Part shown: one piece after another, positions 8,701 to 16,761 of the stretch
Numbering within the stretch: position 1 is the first letter of the stretch
Layout of the letters: every line of letters starts with the position of its first letter
The notes under the pieces: model-generated
What the model saw: only the letters and a program-made list of their open reading frames with translations
Database searches by the model: none
Told to the model about the DNA's origin: nothing
Position numbers and translations under genes: made by a program
Origin: Apostichopus californicus
Lineage: Eukaryota; Echinodermata; Holothuroidea; Aspidochirotida; Stichopodidae
Length of the DNA: 22,480 bases
Assembly: GCA_020650975.1 (NCBI GenBank)
Contig: JAIPMN010008004.1
Location: 1-22,480, forward strand
Direction of reading: 5' to 3'

Positions 8701-11700
8701 AAGTTGATGGCTGTCAAGTTCAAACTTCCAATCTTAATTTTATGCAAGAAGATGAAATATTTTATCTGCAGGTCAGACTGATTCAGATGGACTAAAAAAA
8801 TAATCTCTGTCATGTGTGCATTATGTTCCTTATTTGGAAATTTGCTAAAAGTAAGAATATCTATTATGAACAGCAATTTTTTGTGAGTTGATGGCTGTCT
8901 CGTTCAAACTTTCAATCTTGTGTGAAGAAACCCTCAAGAGCGAGATATATCCCAGATGGAATAATACTTTTCTGGCTTGTATGGGAAAGTTGTTAATCAT
9001 TATCATCGTTATCCAATACGTTAGCGATGTTTATCAGGTTTTATCAGACAAAAGCAGATTACTATGCCCCCCCATCCTGTGTCACAATCATGTGCACAAA
9101 ACCTCTACAAATCACACAACATGAGTACTGTGCCCCCTCCCCCTTTAATTGATGGTGTCTTTAATTTGTGTGGGGCCATGTAAGGGACATAACAAAGTTA
9201 TCATAGAAGTAGACTTTTCATCTTTTACAAATACAAAAACAAAACTATGCCATAAGTGGTTCTCTCTAGAAATTACACAGCCTTTATTTTCAGTAACTTA
9301 TCTTTGATGTTTGAAGCGTGTGAACCTTCTCCTCCATTCTTTAAATTTATTTTAAAGCTGTGGCATTTTGCAATGCAAATATCGTCTGTTTTGTAATTGA
9401 CCTTTCTAAGCAAAAGGTGATATGTTTGGCCTAGAATCTGCTGCATACCTGCCTGACCAAAATCTGTAAGATCTATTTTGTTCGATTCTAGTTGGATGGT
9501 CAAGTGTTTTAATCTCCTTCAGGGGTATTGATTGGTTCACATCATGTGTAGAAAATTCAGTAGCCTCTCGCTGTGGGTACTTTCTCTATCTCTCAGGTTG
9601 CAGTTTATTGATGTGCATTGTAGAGTAAAATGGATGATTGGTTGATTGGCTCAGGAAAATGTTCAAGCAACAAGACTATCTCCAACCATGGAGGTAAAAC
9701 ATTGTCATTCAGCCACCCAAATAAAAAAAAAAATAAAGAAAAAGGAAAAGTAAAAACATTGGTTCTAGAGTGGAATTCAAACTTATCGCATGGAATAGGG
9801 AATTGTTCACGAGGAGCAAGGAAAAAAATTGTCAAAATTGTACTCTATCACAGATGATCTCGATTTTAAAGGAAGCTTTAAATAAAGGTTCACTTTGAAA
9901 AAGAGAGAGAGTTCAGTTAAGGGATATTTCACTAAAAACAGTGGCTAGTGATTATGGAAATCTTTGCCAGTTAATTGGAACTAAATAGTGAAAACTGAGT
10001 ACTTCTTCCATCATGACTATAAATGCCTTTGTTATTCAGTTAAGATTAGTGTCAAAATAAAATGTATTTAAACCTTGGTCAAATGTACTCGTCCGTAACC
10101 AAACTTTGGTTCTACGGACGTGTGACATTGGGTTGTAAAGATATCAAATAAACCTCTTTGTTAAACAAATATACAATTTGGTGGATATTCTTTGAATGTT
10201 GTCAATGTTTTCTCCCAAACAGGTCATGTTTCTTAATGAGTTTGAGAATTTAGTGAACATTCTTTGAAAGTTGTCAATGTTTTCTCCCAAACAGGTCATG
10301 TTTCTTCGTGAGATTCAGCATTTGGTGAACATTCTTTGAAAGTTTGTCATTGTTTCTCTCCCAAACAGGTCATGTTTCTTAATGAGTTTGAGAATTTAGT
10401 GAACATTCTTTGAAAGTTGTCAATGTTTTCTCCCAAACAGGTCATGTTTCTTCGTGAGATTCAGCATTTGGTGAACATTCTTTGAAAGTTTGTCATTGTT
10501 TCTCTCCCAAACAGGTCATGTTTCTTGGTGAGATTCAGAATTTAGTGAACATTCTTTGAAAGTTGTCAATGTTTTCTCCCAAACAGGTCATGTTTCTTGG
10601 TGAGATTGAGGAGATACTGGATGTCATTGAACCATCCCAATTTCAGAAGATTCAAGAACCACTTGCCAGGCAGTTAGCTAGATGTGTGGCCAGTCCTCAT
10701 TTTCAGGTCTGTATTAACTCCACCCTGTCCACTTTGTAAACTTCAAATCTTGCTTCTGCGACAGTTCGGTGAGATGGGGGGTGGGTGGGGTGGTGGGTTC
10801 ATACAGTTGGGGGGAATTAGACCACTTCTTTGGGCATAACATGCCCTACTATAAAGGTTCATGCCCCTAACTAAATAATTCAGGCAGATTTAGATTCTCC
10901 TCCCCAAGTCCGCAGTCAACAGAGTTGTTCACTACTTGCTATCAAAATAAAATAAAACTGTTAGCAAACTGCTTATCCACTAGAGAGCCTGTGTAGGAGA
11001 ATGTGTAAAAGTAAGTTGGCCTTTGAAGAAGATCCTGCTAGGATCGAAACGTCAGGCCAACTTACTTTTACACTACTTGCTATCAATAGGTGATTCCTTC
11101 GTCACTTTAATGTGAACATTAAAAGATGCCAAAGTTTCTTCTCCTTGTCTTCAAAAGTAACGTATAATTTTCTAAAGATTTCGCTCCCTTTGTTTGATGA
11201 CAGGATATTTAATGACAGCATTCCACCCCTCCATTTTTGCACTCAATTATCACTGGGTAGTGTTATAAAAAAAAGAAAAGAAAAAAATATAGCCCTTCAC
11301 TTTGAGTTTTCTTCGTCTTCCATCTTCCCTTTTCTTTTCATCTCCGGAGATCACGCAGGATGTCTGCCTAAATTTCCTCTTCATGTTTCGGCATATATGA
11401 GCTACTGGGGTCTGTCCAAATTTCTGCCCATAACCGACAGAATTCCTTCTCATGTCCCCAAAGGAACACCTGTAAAATGCCAGGATTTGTCAAAACCAAA
11501 TTAACAGCTTGAAGGATTCATCATTTCCCTGGTGGTGCGTCGTTTGCCGATGCTTCAGCGGACATGAAAATTAGCTGAGAGCGATAGGATGCTAAAAGTG
11601 ATTGTTAGATCAGCAGCCCAATCTGGTCTTTTGGCAGACTCACATGTCAAGATTACCTACCCAGATCCTTTTTATTTTCAAAACAAGCTGACTTTGGCAG

Positions 11701-14700
11701 TCAAAGTCATGAGAGGAGACTGTCAGTAGGACAAGATAGGAATTTTGCGCTGTCGCTAGTCGAAATATTGCCAAATTGTGTTTACGTTATATTTATTTGA
11801 AGACTCATTGGATAGTTACGTGGGGTATCTCCTTCTTGAGGACACTTGTGTTTGCATGAAAATGCAACTATCATGCTTGTGTACATTATACACAAAGGTT
11901 GTTTATGGGATCAATATTAGTTTTCACATCTAATAGTATATTTGCACAATATTTTCCCATTTGTTTACCTGGACTGTACACAGTGGTCTCCCAAATACAT
12001 GTCTGCCTCCCCCTTCCTTCCCCTCCCCCCCCTACCGCCACCAAAAACTTGTCACATTTGTTTTCTATTCATAAAGTAGGTTCCGTTGGGTCCTCCCTTC
12101 CCCAAAGAATAAACAGAAAGAAGCCTGGCTACACTCCTTACAATATGTGGTGTTAACTTATTAAGTTCTACATTATCATGTAATACATCAAGTTAAATTC
12201 AAGGTTGACTTTTATAACACATGGAATTCTTAAAAAGCTTTTTTTGTTTTATGATGAAATGAAAACAGTGTTGCTGTCCTGCATTTCACTGTAAGGTTCT
12301 TTTCCATTGTGAAAAAAAAATACAGAAACTGAATGCCCTATATGTAGCTGTGCTGACACATTGTAACATTACAGCTAAAATACTGTGATGTTTGTCTCTT
12401 ATTTTGGGGGGGAAAGATTTTTGTTACTGGAACATAGAAGTGGCTCTTTGTTGGCATTGGCAAGCCATAGTGTCCATTTCAGTACGGCTGTCAGAGCTAA
12501 ACGAACTCTTGAGTGGGTTGTTAAGAGAATGTATTTGTAGATAATTCAACAATTAAATTCTGTTTACAATTATTGGGGTTGCTATGATATATCCCCGTCA
12601 TTCTCTGCGTAGATCAGAATAAACATAATCAACTCAAAGTTGGAACACCCCAATGATAAAATGTGTAATACATTGTATAAATGATTCCAGTCTCAAATCC
12701 AGCTGGAGACAAAATTGGCTGTGAGCTGTGACAAGCTTCGTTTCTTGCTTTGGCAGTGTTTTGGATCGTCTCAAATGAGTTTCATGCTTCCAAGATGTAT
12801 GTTCTGATGATCTGTGTGATTCCTCAATTTAAAAATATTAAAATATAGGCCTAAAAGAAGGAATCGGCTAGGGCAGAGCAGAGGACCGTCTCTTCTGAGG
12901 TCACTCGTTAAAATCCTGTTCTAGCTATTAAAGATGGTCTCAAAATTTTTTAAACTGACTTGTGTCTGTTATCTTTGTGTGTATTTCTAATGTTTCTATC
13001 TGTTTAAGTGCAAGCTTTTTTGGAGGGGGGGGGGGAAGTCTACTTGAAAGGTATTTTGAAAACTTTGACTGTTTTTGTCTGTATTTACAGGTAGCAGAGA
13101 GAGCCTTGTACTTTTGGAACAATGAATACATTCTCAGCCTAATGGAGGAGAATATTACTGTTATCATGTCCATTATGTTCCCAAGCCTCTACAGGATATC
13201 CAAAGACCACTGGAATCAGTGAGTAGTTTCAGATATCATACATTGATGGGGAATATATCCTTGTTATGCCTTCTTTACATTCATTATTAATGTTTATAAC
13301 ATGTAATGTTTATAATAACATTTATTTGACAAGTTGAAGAGTGATTAACCTCACTCTATATTTCTAAGCATGGGATTGCACTACAATCAGGGAAGAGCTA
13401 TCGTTGTACTGTTAAAGCAGTGTGTGGTTTGTGTTTGCTTGTTGGTTTTTCAAATACAAATAAATACAAATACACAAAAATATATTTATAATTTGTTGCA
13501 TTAGTGTGACAAACTGCATGTTCAATTCCTAAGGAGAGTTTGTTTTTCAATACTTGATATACTAATAGTGACCTTCCGCTCCTGCCTAAAACACTTTTAC
13601 AGAATATCTGGATCAGAGTAGTCTTTAGTATTCCCCAAGGGTTGGGAATCCATTAGAAGCTTATTTGAAACCTGTTGATAGTGGACGAACACTGGCTTGT
13701 ACCAAGCCTTCTCTTTTGATGATTTTCCGATTAAAAATGTCAAAGCCAGGCATGTAATTGTCACACCCATCCCTGCACATGGGGACGTCAGTCAATGTTA
13801 ACTTCAGCATCTGACCTATGCTATCATGCATTAGTGTATTTGGCAAATTACAAGCTGACTGCACTATGGGGATGGGGGAGGGGGAGGGGTAAGAAAAATG
13901 TAAAAGTGTTCCTATGGAATAATGCAGTATTTATGCAAGTGAAAAATGAAGAGGCTTTTGTGGGAAGTGCACCGTTAGAGTATTCTGTAGTGAAAAGCAA
14001 ACAGTTGTCAAGATTAACTGTATGTAACTGAGCTATATAAAGCTTACATTTTATAGAATGGTTTATCGACATGCAGAATGTCTAGCAGATTATGGTTGGG
14101 TATTCATCCGAAAAGTTTGTCGAATGTCTGGAGGATTCCTTAAGACAAAGCGCGAAAGGGTGCCGTTTCTGTTCGCATAATAAAATGTTTAAAACCGCTG
14201 GTTATGTGTGCTGTGTACCTTCTCTTGTCATCTGACACCCTTGAACAGATACTTGATAGTTTAGTTAGGCTGCTGTCGTTGCGTTATTTGTCCAAGGAGC
14301 GGTTTAAAATCTTGTGATTGAAAGTGATATATTTCCGAGGACAAATCAGCAAATGCCTGCAACGTGATCATAGTAGATTTAGCCAGGCTAGGCCTAGTTT
14401 ACTGATATATTAATCAGAGTTGAATACCTTGCTTTAATATATCAGAACAATAAATAATAAGTAACCAGATATTTACTTCAAATGGTTTATCTCAAAAGCG
14501 ACAACAAACAGTGAGGAAGTGTGAACCAATACCAGTCTTTGTCTTTCTGTAATTTTTTTATTTTCAATAATGTCATGTTGTGCATGTTACTTGAAACTTC
14601 TACTATAGTCTTATGCTCTCCCCTTTCATTTATTATCTTCTCTGACTTCTTTGATTTATGGGGCGCTCGTCATTTCTAAATTAAAATTCACTTTTTCCAT

Positions 14701-16741
14701 TTGTAGGATGACAATGGGAAAACACCACCAGGGAAAATGGCATTAATTCCGTAAACATTTTACATGACAGTTTTGCTTTTGGAACTGATGACGTAACTGC
14801 TGAGGGGGAGGGGGGGGGGAAGGTCAGGTTTTTGTGGGTGAATGACGTAGATCTTTCTCTGTATTTTCACTAATCTCTTCCTTTTATCTTTTTTACAGAA
14901 CGATCATTGCTCTTGTGTATAATGTGCTTAAAACTTTCATGGAACTCAACAACAAGCTCTTTGATGAACTTACAGCAAACTACAAATCTGAGAGACAAAA
15001 GTAAGTCCAAAACTTCCCATTTTTTATTTCTAGTTTGTCAAAATGTATGTTGTTATAGTTTTGTACACCTTAAGTATAGTCAATCATGTTGATGTCATTA
15101 GAACATCTTTGACATAACCAGAAATGTTGATTGCAATGGAATATCAGAAATGTTGACTGCCTACAGTGAACTGTCTTTAACATAAGCAGTAATATTGACA
15201 ACAGTGGAATATCTTAAACATAACCACTAATGTTGACTGCATGCAGTGAAATATCTTAAACATAACCAGTAATGTTGACTGCATGCAGTGAAATATCTTA
15301 AACATAACCAGTAATGTTGACAACAGTGAAATATCTTCAACATAACCAGTAATGTTGACAACAGTGAAATATCTTCAACATAACCAGTAAATGTTGACAA
15401 CAGTGGAATATCTTAAACATAACCAGTAATTGCAATCAGTAATTAGAAATGCTGAGCGTATTATTGGTACGGGCCTTCCATCTCTCCACTCTCTGTACCA
15501 GGAGCGTGCACTCAAGAGAGTCGATAATGTACTGAACGACGACTCACATCCTGCTCATCAGTACTTCCAGTTCTTGCCCTCTGGTAAAAGATTGCGTACA
15601 TTCAGGGGATCAAAGAGGCTCACAAATAGTCATTATCCTGATTTTGTAAAGCTATATAATAAACATAATGCCCGCTGATTGGTTCTAGTCTTGCCTTCAC
15701 GTTTTAGCCACTGCTTCTTATTGTGTAATATGCTATATTTGTAATACTTTTTTACCTCTGAATACTCTTTTTATATCTTGAGCAGTATACTTAGTACCCT
15801 TTTATATCCTTTACTTAGTCATTCGAATTGTTTACATTTTTATTTGTCTTAATCGTTTCATTGTTTTTGCTTGAGCTCCTGTTTTCATCCAATTTCCATT
15901 GTATATATTCTATCTAATGGCTGAATAAATATCTATCTATGTTGACTTCGGTAGACTATAATAGCTATTAATGTTATCTTTGCATTGTTTCATGTTAGGC
16001 TGATCATTGATTGCACTATACATATCTGTTTCTCAGTGCTTTGTGTGTATCGTTCTGTTGGGTTGTCATTCCTATATGAATCATGCTATTGCTTCTCAGC
16101 TGTTTGATTCTGAAGTATCAGAAACTGCAAACTGAGATTTGTGTACCTTAGAACTCTATATTTCTACGGGTCTAATAATTTCTAAAGCAGGCCGAAGCAT
16201 CCTATTGAAGTAAATCATACTGACACGAGAAGGATGTCCGGTACACCTCCATACTGTAGAACCTCATTAAACATTTAGTGAAAAATTTCAAATTTCATGG
16301 GAATTTTTTACCACACTTCAGATTATAAGCTTATAGGTCTAATGAGTCCCAAGAAGAAGAACTTTGAGAAATTAGATGCAAAAAAGATTGTTTGTACAAA
16401 AGGAAGGAAGGAAGACCTCGTCAGATTCCTTGAAGATCTAGATCTCATGTGATTATCAGTAGATATTTGAAACACCTTTGTATCAAAGGGGAATTGTCTG
16501 ACTGTCATGATTAAAAGTATATTGACTCTGCTGAGTTTGTAAGCAGGAAATGTCTCATATTTCATCAAGCCTGAGCAGAATAATTTCTGGATAATATTAA
16601 TATCTATCGTCTTTTTTTTGCAGGGAGAAGAAGAAGGAGAAAGAACGGGACGAGCTGTGGAAGAAGCTAGGCAAGTTAGAAAAGAATCATATGAACAGCA
16701 GCCAACAGCCGAAGGTAGCAGATGGGACACCTGCTAAATGA
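5706..16741 (+). CDS. PPP2R5E: PP2A B56 (B') regulatory subunit, alpha/beta/epsilon group; 3'-terminal six exons (spliced, 5'-partial)
   Basis: Spliced CDS is join(5706-5759, 8078-8128, 10587-10706, 13091-13218, 14899-15000, 16624-16741): 573 bases, 190 codons plus TGA, no internal stop. B56 subunits bind the PP2A A scaffold and C catalytic subunit and steer the phosphatase to substrates. The fold is a superhelix of HEAT-like repeats, and this part covers the C-terminal repeats and the charged tail. Family signatures seen include [38 protein letters not shown] and [15 protein letters not shown] and the KEKKKEKE tail fit the alpha/beta/epsilon group; the gamma/delta group has VMFLNE and a different tail. 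Residues are a mix of alpha and epsilon types, as expected for an invertebrate gene that predates the vertebrate split, so the epsilon symbol is a best guess. About 60% of the protein lies upstream of the window, including the usual LxxIxE-binding pocket. Confidence 0.96.
6075..6120 (+). repeat. Short G-rich tandem repeat, three 17-18 base units
   Basis: Three successive units of the form gtataggggnagctg. With four or more G-runs it could form a G-quadruplex on the + strand. Confidence 0.6.
6141..6288. repeat. AT-rich simple sequence (TATTTATT-type)
   Basis: Dominated by tatttatt and attatt motifs, with the phrase tatttagttatca occurring twice (about 6188 and 6251). Low complexity, no recognisable function. 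Confidence 0.8.
7912..8056 (+). repeat. Degenerate direct repeat, copy 1 (directly upstream of exon B)
   Basis: The segment contains gagaagatgga, ctgcaggtcagaccgattc, then gtgcatttatgtt and aagtaataatatct. It pairs in order with 8738-8862. It ends about 20 bases before exon B's acceptor, so it includes the likely branch-point region. Confidence 0.8.
8078..8128 (+). CDS. PPP2R5E: B56 exon B (17 codons, [17 protein letters not shown])
   Basis: A 51-base exon between a good pyrimidine-rich acceptor (ttcttctatccatag) and a consensus donor (gag|gtgagt), phase 0 on both sides. [17 protein letters not shown] matches the conserved LxKxWPKTxSxKE segment of B56. The 145 bases just upstream recur in degenerate form downstream of the exon (see the repeat entries), so the exon lies inside a locally duplicated stretch, but I see only one copy of the exon itself. 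Confidence 0.95.
8174..8215. repeat. Microsatellite (TTTG)n with interrupted (CTGT)n
   Basis: A run of tttg and ctgt tetramers 46 bases inside the donor of exon B. Simple sequence with likely length polymorphism. Confidence 0.9.
8461..8618 (+). repeat. 81-base tandem duplication, two copies
   Basis: The copies start at agattgctt, 8461 and 8542. Both contain ttatagtc, acctgtttacaattaa and attttaacaaaattt in the same order, with scattered substitutions indicating an old event. No coding potential. Confidence 0.85.
8683..8935 (+). repeat. Degenerate ~184-base repeat, second full copy and truncated third copy
   Basis: The block 8683-8862 contains gttgatggctgtc (8703), ctgcaggtcagactgattc and aagtaagaatatct, matching the copy before exon B in its 3' part. 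A third partial copy restarts at 8868 with gaacagcaatttt and gttgatggctgtc (8887), a period of 184 bases. Confidence 0.75.
10082..10129. repeat. Imperfect inverted repeat (~48 bases), possible hairpin or cruciform
   Basis: The core arms cgtccgta (10090-10097) and tacggacg (10113-10120) are perfect complements. Inner accaaa/tttggt and outer aatgt/acatt extend the pairing with small bulges. It may be a remnant of a palindromic mobile element. The centre is too tight for the innermost pairs to form. Confidence 0.65.
10174..10586 (+). repeat. Tandem array of copied 3' splice site plus exon start (five full decoys and a partial unit)
   Basis: The junction caaacag|gtcatgtttctt occurs at 10223, 10295, 10369, 10441, 10515 and, for the real exon, 10587. 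Spacing is 72, 74, 72, 74, 72. Two sub-types alternate: 10223 and 10369 read aatgagtttgag, while 10295 and 10441 read cgtgagattcag. This implies a 146-base dimer duplicated after an initial 72-base event. The unit at 10515 (ggtgagattcag) is closest to the true exon. A 5' partial unit covers 10174-10222. Each unit carries about 42 exon-like bases, then about 30 intron-like bases ending in the polypyrimidine tract and AG. All five full decoys hit TGA at the 15th codon. Confidence 0.95.
10587..10706 (+). CDS. PPP2R5E: B56 exon C (40 codons, [19 protein letters not shown]...)
   Basis: A 120-base exon, phase 0 on both sides, encoding [19 protein letters not shown] and ending CVASPHFQ, both hallmark B56 segments. 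The acceptor ttttctcccaaacag is the last of six near-identical acceptors at 72-74 base spacing; it is the real one because only here does the reading frame continue. The donor cag|gtctgt is poor at +3 and +4. Skipping this exon would keep frame and delete 40 residues, including a HEAT-repeat helix pair. Confidence 0.96.
10930..11086 (+). mobile_element. Short insertion flanked by 16-bp direct repeats, carrying a hammerhead-like hairpin
   Basis: The 16-mer cactacttgctatcaa occurs at 10930-10945 and 11071-11086, as expected of a target-site duplication. The 125 bases between begin with an A-rich run (aataaaataaaa) and end in the ribozyme-like hairpin at 11003-11073. There is no coding capacity. 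The layout fits a truncated or non-autonomous Penelope-like or retrozyme-like element. That assignment is inference; insertion of the segment is well supported by the direct repeats. Confidence 0.6.
11003..11073 (+). ncRNA. Hammerhead-ribozyme-like motif, probably degenerate
   Basis: Outer arms 11003-11022 and 11054-11073 are a perfect 20-bp inverted repeat (stem I). Inside, TTGAAGA (11023-11029) sits where CUGANGA belongs, GATCC/GGATC (11031-11035, 11041-11045) forms stem II, GAAA follows (11046-11049), then CGTC with GTC as the cleavage triplet at 11051-11053. The order fits a type I hammerhead with a minimal stem III, as known in Penelope-like elements. The C3-to-U change and one extra A before stem II probably weaken or abolish cleavage. 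A plain hairpin is the alternative. Confidence 0.45.
13091..13218 (+). CDS. PPP2R5E: B56 exon D ([17 protein letters not shown]..., 42 codons + 2 bases)
   Basis: A 128-base exon after the acceptor ctgtatttacag and before the donor tca|gtgagt. It encodes [20 protein letters not shown], then [14 protein letters not shown], near-invariant B56 sequence. The final two bases (ca) join the first base of the next exon to make a Gln codon (phase 2). The open frame runs on both sides of the exon, but only these borders give the family sequence. An 11-G tract lies 56 bases upstream of the exon. Confidence 0.96.
13219..14898 (+). other. Intron D-E (1,680 bases, phase 2)
   Basis: Bounded by gtgagt and ttttttacag. 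It is mostly AT-rich, with G-tracts at 13868-13889 and 14804-14819, the latter about 80 bases before the acceptor. No gene, RNA or mobile element was recognised. Confidence 0.9.
14899..15000 (+). CDS. PPP2R5E: B56 exon E ([17 protein letters not shown]..., 102 bases)
   Basis: A 102-base exon with a strong acceptor (tatcttttttacag) and a consensus donor (aaa|gtaagt). The first base completes a split Gln codon, then [20 protein letters not shown] and [13 protein letters not shown] follow. The last two bases (aa) start a Lys codon finished in the next exon. This is the last HEAT-repeat helix pair before the charged tail. [11 protein letters not shown] is typical of alpha and epsilon B56 subunits. 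Confidence 0.95.
15113..15430 (+). repeat. Minisatellite, 38-42 base unit, about eight copies
   Basis: Units begin cataaccagtaatgttgac at 15219 (one mismatch), 15261, 15303, 15341, 15379 and 15418 (interrupted), with degenerate copies at 15113 and 15181. Spacing is 38-42 bases. Two sub-types differ after gttgac (aacagtg versus tgcatgcagtg). The last unit breaks after aaccagtaat at 15430 and resumes with gttgac at 15941. Confidence 0.9.
15431..15940 (+). mobile_element. 5'-truncated non-LTR retrotransposon (LINE): end of reverse-transcriptase ORF and 3' UTR
   Basis: An open frame to TGA at 15676-15678 encodes a tail with [38 protein letters not shown] and [12 protein letters not shown]. This is the typical end of the ORF2 protein of many animal LINEs, downstream of the reverse transcriptase domain. 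About 260 bases of 3' UTR follow, ending in gaataaatatctatctat, a short microsatellite tail as in CR1/L2-type elements. The endonuclease and reverse transcriptase domains are missing, so it cannot move. The intact frame suggests a fairly recent insertion. The exact clade is not determinable by eye. Confidence 0.85.
16624..16741 (+). CDS. PPP2R5E: B56 terminal coding exon F (basic/acidic tail and stop)
   Basis: Follows a strong acceptor (gtcttttttttgcag). One base completes the split Lys codon, then 38 residues and TGA at 16739-16741. It opens with [20 protein letters not shown], the charged coiled tail of the alpha/beta/epsilon group, which may help nuclear localisation by virtue of its lysine cluster (inference). 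The last 18 residues ([18 protein letters not shown]) match no vertebrate tail that I know. A different ORF on the opposite strand (16323-16730) is a shadow. Confidence 0.95.
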
Positions 16742-16761
16742 ATATTCAGAGGCTCAAAATA

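Larger units (their letters stand above)
8129..10586 (+). other. Intron B-C (2,458 bases, phase 0)
   Basis: Bounded by gtgagt and aaacag. It contains a (TTTG)/(CTGT) microsatellite, an 81-base tandem duplication, a ~184-base degenerate repeat family, a long imperfect inverted repeat at 10082-10129, and the tandem array of decoy acceptors at its 3' end. Confidence 0.9.
10707..13090 (+). other. Intron C-D (2,384 bases, phase 0)
   Basis: Bounded by the weak donor gtctgt and the acceptor tttacag. It contains G-tracts 65 bases inside the donor, a ribozyme-like mini-insertion (10946-11070), C-rich runs near 12009-12032 and an 11-G run shortly before the acceptor. A 130-codon open frame at 11112-11504 shows no recognisable family and is probably chance. 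Confidence 0.9.
15001..16623 (+). other. Intron E-F (1,623 bases, phase 2)
   Basis: Bounded by gtaagt and ttttttttgcag. About half of it is accounted for by a 38-42 base minisatellite (15113-15430) and a LINE tail inserted in that minisatellite (15431-15940). The remainder, 15960-16623, shows nothing recognisable. Confidence 0.9.

Noticed and set aside
9605..9857. Overlapping open frames on both strands (75-76 codons), with a tRNA B-box-like gtttgaattc on the minus strand suggesting a SINE
   Set aside because: No matching A-box or tRNA-like fold was found, and no family was recognised. The evidence is too thin to call a SINE.
10223..10586. Reading the decoys as true alternative exons or as a paralogue's exon, because unit 10223 encodes VMFLNE, like gamma/delta B56 subunits
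   Set aside because: Every decoy stops at codon 15 and loses B56 similarity after about seven residues. The Asn is explained by local sequence drift from ggtgag to aatgag.
11112..11504. 130-codon open frame on the plus strand inside intron C-D
   Set aside because: Composition is Ser/Phe/Lys-rich from AT-rich and CT-rich DNA, with no motif and no splice context. An overlapping minus-strand frame exists, as expected for chance.
16323..16730. 135-codon open frame on the minus strand, the longest in the window
   Set aside because: It lies antisense to the B56 terminal exon and its intron. The translation matches no family, and the sense strand explains the region.
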